A DNA stretch of 21,687 bases from Elusimicrobia bacterium RIFOXYB2_FULL_49_7 (lineage in GTDB: Bacteria; Fibrobacterota; OXYB2-FULL-49-7), in NCBI GenBank assembly GCA_001800515.1, contig MGVN01000107.1, positions 15,220 through 36,906 of the forward strand, in the 5' to 3' direction. Made by a program: the position numbers and the translations under genes. A model generated the notes under the pieces. The model searched no databases and was not told the origin of the DNA. It was given only the letters and a program-made list of their open reading frames with translations. This document shows, piece by piece, positions 1 through 7,767 of this stretch. Every line of letters begins with the position of its first letter. The stretch's first letter is position 1.

Positions 1-1404
1 AAGATGGATTTCGCCACCGCAGTGGAAGTCTATACGAAACTGACCATCGGTGACGGTCTGGTCACACAGATGCCGGCACTGATCATCTCCACGGCATCGG
101 GTCTTATCGTGTCCCGCGCAGCCAGCGAATCGAATCTGGGCAGTGAAATTACGGGTCAGTTGACCCAAAGCCCCAAAGCCCTTTTCATTGCCAGCGGCAT
201 CATGGGTTTCTTTGCCATTATACCGGGCCTGCCGACACTGCCCTTTCTGGCGCTTTCCCTCTTTGCCGGCGCCACCGGTTATGTCACCAGCCGCGGCTTG
301 CTTAAAAAAGAGGTCGACGTTGCGGTTCCGGAAGCGGACACCAAACCCAAGGAACGCATCGAAGACTATCTCACGGTCGACCAGATGGAGATGGAAATCG
401 GCTACGGCCTTATCCCGCTTGTGGATGTAAGCCAAGGCGGCGACCTGCTCGAACGCATTACCATGATCCGGCGCCAATGCGCCACGGAAATGGGGATCAT
501 CGTACCACCCATCCGTATCCGCGACAATATCCAGTTGAAACCCAACGAATATCGCATGAAAATTAAGAATGTGGAAGTGGCACGCGGCGAACTGATGAGC
601 GGTTGCTATTTGGCCATGAATCCGGGCAGCATAAGCCGCGAAATGCGCGGCATCAAAACCAAGGAACCGGCGTTCGGGTTGCCCGCACTCTGGATTACGG
701 AGTCTCAGAAGGAAGAAGCGGAACTGGCCGGATATACCGTGGTCGAACTGCCGGCCGTTATTGCTACGCATCTGACCGAAATGATTAAAGGTCATGCCCA
801 CGAAATCATCACGCGTCAGGATATCAAGAGTCTGGTGGACAATCTCAAGCAGACCCATGCCACGGTAGTGGATGAACTCATCCCGAGCAAGCTCTCCGTG
901 GGCGACGTACAAAAGGTACTCATCAATCTGCTCAAGGAACGCGTCTCCATCCGCAATCTGGCCAATGTTCTTGAAATTCTTTCCGACCATGTGGAAAAAA
1001 CAAAAGATGTGGAAGTCCTGACCGAATTCGTACGCGACGGTCTCTCTCGCCAAATCTGCGACCAGTACAAAGATGACAAGGCTACCGTATCCGTTATCAC
1101 GCTGGATCCCAAACTGGAACAGCTGCTCGAAGTCTCGCTGCAACAAACCGACCGGGGCAATAAACTGGTCCTGCGACCGGAAATGGCCGGCAAGATCCTC
1201 GAAGCCACGGCACAGGAAGCCTCGCGCGTCATGGCCAAGAATGAACAGCCCATTGTCATCACTTCTCCGCTCGTGCGCGCCCAATTCCGTAAGCTCATTG
1301 AAGCGGCCAATCCGAATATTGTCGTCCTTTCCTATAACGAAATCGCCCGCGGGATCAACATCCGATCCACGGGCATGATAAAGGTGGCGGATCATGAAAA
1401 TTAA
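1..1404 (+). CDS. flhA: Flagellar export gate protein FlhA, C-terminal two thirds (5' truncated by window edge)
   Basis: FlhA is the large inner-membrane component of the flagellar type III export gate; its cytosolic domain docks chaperone-substrate complexes. The reading frame is open from base 1. The family is normally about 690-700 residues and some 467 codons are visible, so roughly 230 N-terminal residues, including the FHIPEP signature, lie outside the window. The first visible residues, MDFATAVEVYTKLTIGDGLV followed by TQMPALIISTASGLIVSRAA, are the conserved FlhA segment. Two or three last membrane helices follow (about residues 20-95 of the visible part), including GIMGFFAIIPGLPTLPFL. 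The rest is the soluble export-switch domain, with the family's GYGLIPLVD and LVDNLKQTHATVVDELIP stretches. It overlaps flhF by 11 bases, so the two are translationally coupled. No frameshift or missing block is seen. Identification is secure. Confidence 0.97.
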   Translation, partial: KMDFATAVEVYTKLTIGDGLVTQMPALIISTASGLIVSRAASESNLGSEITGQLTQSPKALFIASGIMGFFAIIPGLPTLPFLALSLFAGATGYVTSRGLLKKEVDVAVPEADTKPKERIEDYLTVDQMEMEIGYGLIPLVDVSQGGDLLERITMIRRQCATEMGIIVPPIRIRDNIQLKPNEYRMKIKNVEVARGELMSGCYLAMNPGSISREMRGIKTKEPAFGLPALWITESQKEEAELAGYTVVELPAVIATHLTEMIKGHAHEIITRQDIKSLVDNLKQTHATVVDELIPSKLSVGDVQKVLINLLKERVSIRNLANVLEILSDHVEKTKDVEVLTEFVRDGLSRQICDQYKDDKATVSVITLDPKLEQLLEVSLQQTDRGNKLVLRPEMAGKILEATAQEASRVMAKNEQPIVITSPLVRAQFRKLIEAANPNIVVLSYNEIARGINIRSTGMIKVADHEN

Positions 1405-2605
1405 GAAATTCACCTCGAGATCCATGAAGGAAGGCCTTCTCCTGGTCAAAGCCGAACTCGGACCGGACGCGGTCATCCTGAACACCCGAAAAGTGGGCGG
1501 GCTTTCCCCCTTTTCCGGGGAAAAGATTGAAATCACCGCTGCGCTGGACGAAAACAGTTTCGCCAGACCGAACACAAGCGTACTGATGGAAAAAGAAACG
1601 GCGACCTATTCCCCGCGCAATCTGAAACGGGCCGCTGCGTTCCAAGGACAAGCCCGCACAGCCACAGCCGAAATGGACCCGCCGACCGTATCGGATACCT
1701 CTTCCCGTACGACCCCGGATGACTTTGCGCTCTTGAAGCAGGATCTTGATCGCATGAAAAATGCGGTCTATTCCATCGCCGAGCGGGTACGCAGCAAGAA
1801 CGACGGCAGCACCCCCGAAGCCATCAGCGTAGCCCGTTACCTCCTGGAACAGAACGAGGTCGAACCCGTACTGGTGGATGATCTCATCGGCCGTCTGAAA
1901 CGGACGATGCCGGAATCCGACCTGTCGAATCGCACTCTGCTCCGTAACGCCCTTCTGAAACTCATTCAGGAGGATGTCGTCTTAAGCGGCCATATCGCAA
2001 AACAATCCGGCACGGCCCGTCGTATCGCACTTGTGGGTCCTACCGGCGTAGGCAAGACAACGAGCATCGCCAAACTCGCCTCCCATTTCCGGCTTCTGAA
2101 AAACATGAACATCGCACTCATCGCTGCAGATAATTACCGGATGGCCGCCATTGAACAGATACAAGCGTTTGCCGCCATTGCCGGGCTCCCGGTGGAAATC
2201 GTCTTTTCCGAAGAGGAAATGCGCTCAGCGGTCAGGAAGTTCGACCGCTATGATCTGGTTTTCATTGACACCGCCGGCCGTTCCCAGCGCAATTCGGAAC
2301 ACATGCAGGATCTGAAGCGGGTTCTCACTGCCGCTGAGCCGGACGAGACCCATCTTGTGGTCTCGCTGACCACCAAATCATCGGACATGAAGGAGATTGC
2401 GAGAAGCTACGGTGAAACCGGTTTCACCCATCTTCTCTACACAAAACTTGATGAAACATTAAGTTACGGTTCACTCTATAATCTGGCCATGGCAACCAAA
2501 CGGCCCCTCTCTTATCTTTCCACCGGACAGAACGTACCGGACGATCTTCGTGTCGCATCGGCCCGGGAAATCGCCAATCTCATCGCCGGCGGGGGTGAAA
2601 TATGA
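1394..2605 (+). CDS. flhF: Flagellar SRP-type GTPase FlhF
   Basis: FlhF is an SRP-family GTPase that directs where flagella are assembled, normally at the pole, in partnership with FlhG. The 403-residue product begins MKIKKFTSRSMKEGLLLVK, the typical FlhF B-domain start. A variable linker (about 55-140) and a helical N-domain-like part follow. The G domain shows the P-loop GPTGVGKTT (about 216-224), the FIDTAGRS motif (about 290-297) and the TKLDE specificity motif (about 350-354). Length and order fit the family. The start at 1394 is preceded by a GGTGG-type ribosome site and lies inside the end of flhA; the 3' end overlaps flhG by 4 bases (ATGA). The order flhA-flhF-flhG-fliA is the classic late-flagellar regulatory arrangement. 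Confidence 0.97.
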   Translation: MKIKKFTSRSMKEGLLLVKAELGPDAVILNTRKVGGLSPFSGEKIEITAALDENSFARPNTSVLMEKETATYSPRNLKRAAAFQGQARTATAEMDPPTVSDTSSRTTPDDFALLKQDLDRMKNAVYSIAERVRSKNDGSTPEAISVARYLLEQNEVEPVLVDDLIGRLKRTMPESDLSNRTLLRNALLKLIQEDVVLSGHIAKQSGTARRIALVGPTGVGKTTSIAKLASHFRLLKNMNIALIAADNYRMAAIEQIQAFAAIAGLPVEIVFSEEEMRSAVRKFDRYDLVFIDTAGRSQRNSEHMQDLKRVLTAAEPDETHLVVSLTTKSSDMKEIARSYGETGFTHLLYTKLDETLSYGSLYNLAMATKRPLSYLSTGQNVPDDLRVASAREIANLIAGGGEI

Positions 2606-3492
2606 TTGATCAAGCCCAAGGACTGAGAACGCTTGTTGCACAGACCGTGCTTCGTCCGCGTGTCGCTGAAGTGATGGACGAAGTGGGGCTCTCTCCTTTT
2701 TCCACCGGCTGCACGACCATTGCCGTCACCAGCGGCAAAGGCGGGGTGGGCAAAACAAATATCAGCATCAATTTGGCGCTCGCACTCGCACGGATGAATA
2801 AAAAGGTGGTTCTCTTCGATGCGGATTTGGGACTCGCCAATGTCAATATTCTACTGGGTATCAATCCCCGTTGGACCCTGCTCGACGTAGTCGAAGGCCG
2901 CGCCGTATTAGGGGAAATCCTGATTCAGGGCCCCGGTAATCTTTCCATTGTTCCTGCCGGCAGCGGCGTGGAACGGATGGCTAATCTCGATTCTATTGCT
3001 CTCATGAAACTCCTGCGCAGCCTGACCGTGCTCGAAGAATCCTGTGATTACCTGATTTTCGATACCTCGGCCGGTATCTCGAACATGGTAAAGGCCTTTG
3101 TCAATACCGCGGACATGCCCCTGGTGGTTGCTACTCCGGAACCCTCCTCCATGGCTGATGCCTACGCAGCAGTCAAGATGATTTACAACAGTGGTAAGGC
3201 GGAAGTCAACCTTATCTCCAACATGGTGAAGGACGAGGAAGAGGGTTTCGCCGTCTTCAATAAACTTTCTCTTCTCACCCGGCGCTTCCTGAACCGCACA
3301 CCCAAATACCTGGGCGCCCTGCCGTCGGACCGCCACCTGATTGCCGGCGTCCGCAGCCAAAACCCGGTGCTGCTCTCCCAGGCAAACGCCCCCTTTTCAC
3401 GGAGCGTCACCCGCCTGGCTCACCGCCTGCTCGGTCACACCCCGGAGCGGGACAGCACCTTCTTCCATCGTCTTTTTGATTTGTTCCGGTAA
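2602..3492 (+). CDS. flhG: Flagellar number regulator FlhG (FleN/YlxH), MinD-like ATPase
   Basis: FlhG is a MinD/ParA-family ATPase that limits flagellar number and stimulates the GTPase of FlhF. The 296-residue protein starts MIDQAQGLRTLV, which contains the DQAxxLR motif known to activate FlhF. A deviant Walker A, SGKGGVGKT (about 44-52), is followed by FDADLGLANVNILLG (Walker A'/switch I region) and LIFDTSAGIS (Walker B). The C-terminus, HRLFDLFR, is short, amphipathic and aromatic, like the MinD/FlhG membrane-targeting helix. The start codon overlaps the flhF stop. Downstream spacing to the next gene is 16 bases. All signature residues are intact, so an active ATPase is expected. Confidence 0.96.
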   Translation: MIDQAQGLRTLVAQTVLRPRVAEVMDEVGLSPFSTGCTTIAVTSGKGGVGKTNISINLALALARMNKKVVLFDADLGLANVNILLGINPRWTLLDVVEGRAVLGEILIQGPGNLSIVPAGSGVERMANLDSIALMKLLRSLTVLEESCDYLIFDTSAGISNMVKAFVNTADMPLVVATPEPSSMADAYAAVKMIYNSGKAEVNLISNMVKDEEEGFAVFNKLSLLTRRFLNRTPKYLGALPSDRHLIAGVRSQNPVLLSQANAPFSRSVTRLAHRLLGHTPERDSTFFHRLFDLFR

Positions 3493-3508
3493 GAAGGAGG
3501 AATGAACG

Positions 3509-3808
3509 ATGACCCTCATGGTCCGGCGAATCGCCCAGATATTAAGTCTTTTTGTTTTTCTGTTGCTTTTGATTGTCGGGATTTTCAGTCGGGAGGACTT
3601 TGCGCTTGTCCACCTGCCTATTATTGTTTTGAAAGCCTTTATAGGATATGTTATTTTCTGGTTGTTGGGAATCGTGGTCTCAGACATTCTGCTGAAGGCC
3701 GTTTTGCACAGCATGGAGGATCAGGCCATGGAGGAATGGGAAGGCGGCCTGCTTTCCCGTTTCATACCCGACAAAAACGACGAATTGAAGAAGATCAACA
3801 CGGATTGA
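3509..3808 (+). CDS. Small two-helix inner-membrane protein in the flagellar operon, function unknown
   Basis: The 99-residue protein has two hydrophobic stretches (about residues 5-26 and 36-62), separated by a short polar turn, and then an acidic/charged tail (MEDQAMEEWEGG, DKNDELKKINTD), suggesting two membrane helices with a soluble C-terminus. I do not recognise a named family. Two ATGs compete: 3502 (another frame) and 3509. The 3509 start is chosen because AGGAGG at 3495-3500 sits eight bases upstream and because this frame gives coherent membrane helices and ends just before fliA. It sits between flhG and fliA, seven bases before the fliA start, so it is almost certainly co-expressed with them. 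A role in flagellar assembly or placement is inferred from position only. Confidence 0.75.
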   Translation: MTLMVRRIAQILSLFVFLLLLIVGIFSREDFALVHLPIIVLKAFIGYVIFWLLGIVVSDILLKAVLHSMEDQAMEEWEGGLLSRFIPDKNDELKKINTD

Positions 3809-3815
3809 ACCGGAT

Positions 3816-4577
3816 ATGGGCGTAGAAAAACTGTGGGAAGAATATGTCCGAACCCGCTCCAAGGCGATCAAGGACAAGCTGCTAGTGGAATACGCCCCCT
3901 TGGTCAAATACACGGCCTATCGCATGGCCGTGAACCTACCTAAATCCGTGGAGGTGAATGATCTCATGGGCGCAGGCGTCATGGGACTCATCAAATCCGT
4001 GGAAAGCTTTGATCCCGGCCGCGACATCAAATTTGAAACCTATGCCTCTCATAAGATCCGGGGAGCCATTCTTGATGATTTGCGTGCCTTGGACTGGATT
4101 CCCCGTTCCATCCGGCAGAAGTCGCGCGCACTTCAGAGGGTCTACGTCAAACTCGAAGGCGACCTGAAACGTATGCCCTATGATGATGAGGTGGCTGCGG
4201 AAATGAAGATCTCGCTCAAAGAACTTGAGGAGATGCTTTCAGACGTCACCCCCACCACCATTCTGTCGCTTGAAGAGACCCTCTCCTCCCAGGACGGTGA
4301 AAGCAAACAAATCACCATTCTCGACGTTATCGAGGATCCGAACGGCACCAACCCGCTTAAAGAACTGGGGTTTGAAGAAACCAAACGCATTCTCAAGGAG
4401 ACCATTACCGCCTTACCGGAAAAAGAGAAGTTGGTCATCGCTCTTTACCATTATGAAGAGCTGACGCTCAAGGAAATCGGCGAAGTCTTGGGCATCTCCG
4501 AATCCCGCGTCTCACAAATTCATTCCAAAGCCATCCTCAAGCTCCGCAGCCGGTTGATCCGAAAAATAAACGAATAG
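3816..4577 (+). CDS. fliA: Flagellar sigma factor FliA (sigma-28 / WhiG family)
   Basis: FliA directs RNA polymerase to late flagellar and chemotaxis promoters. The 253-residue protein has the normal family length. Region 2 covers about residues 20-95 with YTAYRMAVNLPKSVEVNDL, GLIKSVESFDPGRDIKFETYA and IRGAILDDLRALDWIPRSIR, all diagnostic of the FliA/WhiG group. Region 3 is about 96-150. Region 4 is about 188-248 and has the helix-turn-helix LTLKEIGEVLGISESRVSQIHSKAI. There is no obvious strong ribosome site upstream, so its translation may depend on coupling to the small membrane protein that ends seven bases earlier. An anti-sigma factor FlgM is not seen in the window. Confidence 0.97.
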   Translation: MGVEKLWEEYVRTRSKAIKDKLLVEYAPLVKYTAYRMAVNLPKSVEVNDLMGAGVMGLIKSVESFDPGRDIKFETYASHKIRGAILDDLRALDWIPRSIRQKSRALQRVYVKLEGDLKRMPYDDEVAAEMKISLKELEEMLSDVTPTTILSLEETLSSQDGESKQITILDVIEDPNGTNPLKELGFEETKRILKETITALPEKEKLVIALYHYEELTLKEIGEVLGISESRVSQIHSKAILKLRSRLIRKINE

Positions 4578-4601
4578 GTCACAGGTCCGGGGGAACCACC
4601 C

Positions 4602-4913
4602 ATGCGCGGCATTGACTTTCAAGACAGCCTGTACCGTTCCCAGCCTGTTGAAAAGGTTCAGGCCCGGGTACAGCAACAAAATATAGACGAACAACACTTG
4701 AATCAGCTTAAAAAAGGCGCAGAGGATGAAATCAAGGATAAAACCACCCAGCAGACCGAGCAGGGTGACGAACCGCGCATCACGGACCGCGAAAAACGGG
4801 ACCGGGAATTCCGACAGCGCGAACGCCGGCGCAAGAAAAAAGAAGCGGACGCAGAAAATGACAATCCGCAATCACCCCGCGATAGTACCAGTTTTATCGA
4901 CCTCCAAGCTTAA
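4602..4913 (+). CDS. Small, highly charged hypothetical protein downstream of fliA
   Basis: This 103-residue product is polar throughout and extremely charged in its second half (REKRDREFRQRERRRKKKEAD), with no hydrophobic segment, so it is probably cytoplasmic and partly helical or disordered. It starts MRGIDFQDSLYRSQPVEKVQ and is preceded by a GGGGGAA ribosome site. It lies 24 bases after fliA and three bases before the HDOD gene. I do not recognise a function. Small charged proteins beginning MRGIDxQ and placed next to fliA are, from memory, a recurring feature of flagellar loci in deltaproteobacteria-like genomes; that is recollection, not a search result. The compact spacing argues it is a real gene of this operon. 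Confidence 0.7.
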   Translation: MRGIDFQDSLYRSQPVEKVQARVQQQNIDEQHLNQLKKGAEDEIKDKTTQQTEQGDEPRITDREKRDREFRQRERRRKKKEADAENDNPQSPRDSTSFIDLQA

Positions 4914-4916
4914 CGC

Positions 4917-5864
4917 ATGACCGGCCGCCGAACCACCGCACAACTCGGCCGGGCCGGCAAAATCCGGTTCCTGGCTGAAAAAATCATCGCCCTCCCCACC
5001 CTGCCTGCGGTGGTCGCCAAACTCATGGAACTGGTGGACAGTCCAAAAACATCGGCCCGTATCCTGGCCCGTCTGGTGGAAGGCGATCAAGTCCTCACCG
5101 CCCGCGTGCTCAAACTCGCCAACAGCGCCTATTACGGTTATCAGCGTCAGGTGGCTACCGTACCACTGGCCATCGTGGTGGTCGGCTTTGATGCAGTCAA
5201 GGACATGGGCTTATCCGTTTCGGTCATGGACTCCTTTAAAGACGATCTTGACACCCCTCATTTCAGCCTGTCCAAATTCTGGGAACATGCCATTTCCGTG
5301 GGTGTGGGGACACAGATGCTCTGTCGGCGTTATGCCCCGGAATTTCTGGGGGAATCCTTTGCCGCTGGTCTGCTGCACGACCTGGGAAAAATCGTTTTGA
5401 ATCATTATCTGCATGAAGATTTTGTGGAAATTCTGGAGCGCGTGTACGAAGAAGGCATGGACCTTCTGGAAGCGGAATCTCTGGTGCTGGACGCCACTCA
5501 TGACCGCATCGGCGGCTGGCTGGCGGATAAATGGAATATGCCATACCCTATTGTCAAAGCCATCGAATTCCACCATCATCCTTTCCTGGCCGACAAGTAC
5601 CAGCCGCTCGCAGCCATGGTGAAACTTGCGGATCACTTAAGCCGGGTTTGGCGTATCGGCTTATCCGGGAACGCTCATGACCCGCAGTTCTCGGCTGAGG
5701 ATGTGGAATATTACGCGAAGCTGGGGGTCGATATCTCGGAAGCCGCGTTATCGATAGTTCGAGAGGAATTCCTGGTCCACTTGGAAAAGTCGGGCGGATT
5801 CATCAATATCATCAAAGGTGAAGAACTGCCGGAAACCGATGCGGAAATCAAACCCTCCGTCTAA
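4917..5864 (+). CDS. HDOD domain signalling protein
   Basis: HDOD proteins are catalytically degenerate or uncertain relatives of HD-GYP phosphodiesterases that act in signal relay, motility and biofilm control. In this 315-residue protein the domain spans about residues 22-225: LPTLPAVVAKLMEL and the block SARILARLVEGDQVLTARVL, then KLANSAYYG, WEHAISVGVGTQML (about 122-135), GLLHDLGKIVL (HD pair at about 154-155) and AIEFHHHP (about 216-222). Most HD-family landmark residues are therefore visible, but no GYP motif is present. The last 90 residues hold a helical tail without a recognised output domain. It begins three bases after the preceding stop codon, with no strong ribosome site, and is part of the flagellar operon, consistent with a link between motility and second-messenger signalling. 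Substrate or partner cannot be told. Confidence 0.9.
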   Translation: MTGRRTTAQLGRAGKIRFLAEKIIALPTLPAVVAKLMELVDSPKTSARILARLVEGDQVLTARVLKLANSAYYGYQRQVATVPLAIVVVGFDAVKDMGLSVSVMDSFKDDLDTPHFSLSKFWEHAISVGVGTQMLCRRYAPEFLGESFAAGLLHDLGKIVLNHYLHEDFVEILERVYEEGMDLLEAESLVLDATHDRIGGWLADKWNMPYPIVKAIEFHHHPFLADKYQPLAAMVKLADHLSRVWRIGLSGNAHDPQFSAEDVEYYAKLGVDISEAALSIVREEFLVHLEKSGGFINIIKGEELPETDAEIKPSV

Positions 5865-5879
5865 AAAAGGAGTCCCCTG

Positions 5880-6140
5880 ATGGATGCCATTCATGTCAAA
5901 TGCCCCTGCTGTAAAGCGTCCCTAACCGTGAGTACCGAAAGCGGACAGGTACTCCATTTCGAGGAATTGAAGCGCGGTCCTGCGGATTTTGGAAATTTTC
6001 TGGATAAACAAAAAAATCGCAGCGAAGAATTGACGCGGAAATTCGAGCAGGCCAAGGAAAAGAGCCAGTCAAGGCTCCAGACCATCAATGAAAAGGTGGA
6101 ATGGAAAAAACAGCACCTGGACGAAAGACCGGCCGATTAA
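5880..6140 (+). CDS. Small CPCC-motif / coiled-coil protein
   Basis: This 86-residue protein has an N-terminal KCPCCKASL motif (Cys8, Cys10, Cys11) resembling half of a zinc ribbon, a beta-strand-like stretch (LTVSTESGQVLHFEEL) and a long charged helix from about residue 42 (LDKQKNRSEELTRKFEQAKEK) likely to form a coiled coil. No second Cys pair is present in the chain, so any zinc site would need a dimer or other ligands. The ribosome site AAAGGAG lies just upstream and the gene starts 15 bases after the HDOD stop. It is the last gene of the operon; its stop codon overlaps the stop of the convergent gene. The fold assignment is inference and no function is known to me. Confidence 0.75.
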   Translation: MDAIHVKCPCCKASLTVSTESGQVLHFEELKRGPADFGNFLDKQKNRSEELTRKFEQAKEKSQSRLQTINEKVEWKKQHLDERPAD

Positions 6141-6802
6141 AACTTATAACCGATTCTCATTGGAATCAAAAATGAGGTTCCGCTGGCTCCTTCCGGCGCA
6201 TCTTCAAACTTCGGATTAACAGATTCATATTGAAGACCCATCCCGAACATAAACCGACCCGAAAAAACCCATTCGGCCATTCCTTTTCCGTAAAAGCCAA
6301 GTCCCGTCGCCCATCCGGAATAAAAGGGAGTATTGGCGGGAAATAAATCCTTGTATTCATCATCCATCTTGAAAAAATCATAGCAAAGGCCTGCGCCAAA
6401 AACAATCCGCCACAATAAGAATGGAGTTGCTCTGACCACAGGAGCGGCATTGATGCCTAATCGCAATACCATCTCATTATATAACATCAGCGGTTTATAT
6501 CCTTGCTTTTGAGAAGAGGTCCCACCATAAAAATCATAATCAAATTCCACGCCGAATTGGTTCCAATAGTATTGATAGGATAACCCAACCAGTGTTTTCG
6601 ATAAATTATCGGGTGCTGGAGATAATCCTGTCTCATGCTGATCTCCACCGGTCAGAAAACCAATGGCTATATTGAAAATAATCTCCGATCCGACCTGTGA
6701 AAGCGTATCAGTGCGAACCCCTGTTGAGAGTTCTTGAGATATGACAGGCATACTCAGGACAAAGAGGCAAAAGCACAAAAGATAAGATTGGACGATTTTC
6801 AT
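6137..6802 (-). CDS. Predicted outer-membrane beta-barrel protein
   Basis: The start is placed at the ATG at 6802 because it is preceded by AAGGAAG and followed by a clean signal peptide (MKIVQSYLLCFCLFVLSMPVISQ, then mature protein); an upstream in-frame extension would run into the preceding gene. The mature chain of about 200 residues is rich in alternating aromatic/hydrophobic strands (VGLSYQYYWNQFGVEFDYDF, SGRFMFGMGLQYESV) and ends MRIGYKF with a terminal Phe, the classical outer-membrane barrel signature. An 8- to 10-strand barrel would fit the length. It follows the lipoprotein gene by 10 bases, so the two probably act together at the outer membrane. Base composition is visibly AT-richer than the flagellar genes. 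The family is not recognised. Confidence 0.75.
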   Translation of the reverse strand: MKIVQSYLLCFCLFVLSMPVISQELSTGVRTDTLSQVGSEIIFNIAIGFLTGGDQHETGLSPAPDNLSKTLVGLSYQYYWNQFGVEFDYDFYGGTSSQKQGYKPLMLYNEMVLRLGINAAPVVRATPFLLWRIVFGAGLCYDFFKMDDEYKDLFPANTPFYSGWATGLGFYGKGMAEWVFSGRFMFGMGLQYESVNPKFEDAPEGASGTSFLIPMRIGYKF

Positions 6803-6812
6803 ATTCTTCCTT

Positions 6813-7604
6813 TTATTTCTGACTAACCATTGGATGGTAAATTTGTTGCAACAGTTCATCCATATAGGGACCGAAGTTATCAAGAACACTTATATAGTTC
6901 GTCAAATTATCCGGTGATCCTTCCGAGCTTTCGGCATTCGCAATTCCTTTTAAAATAAGATTGCCTTCCTTGTTAAAATAATAGACCCGAGCCATCATCA
7001 GACGCCGTCCGGTGATGCCGAACATGCCGACCGATAATGTGGGCACAGAGACGACTGACACAATAGCACCATCTGTTTCAAGGGCATTACAGATTTTAGC
7101 AATATTTTCTTTGGTCGCGGCCTCTGTTTTTTCAATAACAGATAGCGCATTACTTGTTTTAGAGAAATCAAAGAAGTTTTTTCCGGACTTGGGTATGGAA
7201 ATCTCAGTAAATTCGGAATGTTTGATGTTATTGTTAAATAATGTAACCCCCTTCTCAGGCAAAGCCAAAAAAGAAGGAGAATCGTAAAGATCGTTCCCGA
7301 ATAACACATCCTGGCCTGAGACGGCTTTTAGTTTATTGCCAAGCAGAATGGAGAAATCTTCGGATTTATCCTTATTAACCTGAACAATTCGAACGCCGAT
7401 CTTCATCATGGAACCCTTATACATACCGGCATCTATCAGTGGAAATAAAGGAACATCCGGCGGGGCAACAATAAACTCAATTAAAGCAGCTTTTTTCAAC
7501 TGTGCTGCAAATGCGGGGTCCCCTTCCACTTTGATAAGCTTGGTCGAACAGGAGCAAAAAACAAGTATTAAGAAAACAATGAGCAATCTTGAGACTGTTC
7601 GCAT
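6813..7604 (-). CDS. Predicted lipoprotein, function unknown
   Basis: The 263-residue product starts with a lipoprotein-type signal peptide, MRTVSRLLIVFLILVFCSCS, with a likely lipidated Cys at position 19 (FCSC) or 17. The ribosome site AAGGAG lies eight bases before the ATG. The mature part looks like an alpha/beta domain (KKAALIEFIVAPPDVPLFPL, GVRIVQVNKDKSEDFSILLG, ALETDGAIVSVVSVP, RLMMARVYYFNKEGNLILKG). The overall impression is of a CsgG/TolB-N/LpoB-like 'find the named system component' lipoprotein, but no diagnostic motif supports a family call. It is the first gene of a two-gene unit with the beta-barrel protein. The AT-rich composition matches its partner and contrasts with both flanks, which may mean acquisition by transfer. 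Confidence 0.7.
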   Translation of the reverse strand: MRTVSRLLIVFLILVFCSCSTKLIKVEGDPAFAAQLKKAALIEFIVAPPDVPLFPLIDAGMYKGSMMKIGVRIVQVNKDKSEDFSILLGNKLKAVSGQDVLFGNDLYDSPSFLALPEKGVTLFNNNIKHSEFTEISIPKSGKNFFDFSKTSNALSVIEKTEAATKENIAKICNALETDGAIVSVVSVPTLSVGMFGITGRRLMMARVYYFNKEGNLILKGIANAESSEGSPDNLTNYISVLDNFGPYMDELLQQIYHPMVSQK

Positions 7605-7762
7605 AAATTTTTCTCCTTTTATTTAATAACGAATCTTATTCTTGCATGGGAAATTAGACCATAATATACTTGAAAACTATCCTGAAATAAAATGAATTCA
7701 GGTCGAACTATTCATCTTCAACTATAATCGAACATTATGATCAATTTCATTACTATGTTCGA
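7605..7762. promoter_or_regulatory. AT-rich upstream region of the lipoprotein gene with two dyads
   Basis: No gene is supported here. On the minus strand this is the leader of the lipoprotein gene. It holds the dyad CCTGAA-N10-TTCAGG (7681-7702), about 77 bases upstream of the start codon and a plausible operator, and one arm plus the loop of a longer inverted repeat that continues into the ArsG-like remnant. TATTAT-like hexamers are present but no convincing -35 partner could be assigned, so the promoter itself is not placed. Confidence 0.35.
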
Positions 7763-7767
7763 TTATA
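7723..7767. repeat. Perfect 13-bp inverted repeat with 19-base spacer
   Basis: TATAATCGAACAT at 7723-7735 is the exact reverse complement of ATGTTCGATTATA at 7755-7767. The repeat lies exactly where the truncated ArsG-like reading frame ends and the AT-rich two-gene unit begins. It could be an operator pair, a weak AT-rich hairpin ending the decayed operon, or a footprint of a mobile element. There is no T-run to support an intrinsic terminator. Confidence 0.6.

Noticed and set aside
816..1310. 164-codon minus-strand frame inside flhA
   Set aside because: Antisense to a conserved gene, Ser/Thr/Arg-rich composition typical of a shadow frame, no ribosome site.
3502..3825. Alternative 107-codon frame starting at the ATG at 3502
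   Set aside because: The ribosome site is better spaced for the ATG at 3509, the 3502 frame gives a mixed-composition, non-membrane product and it would run into fliA.
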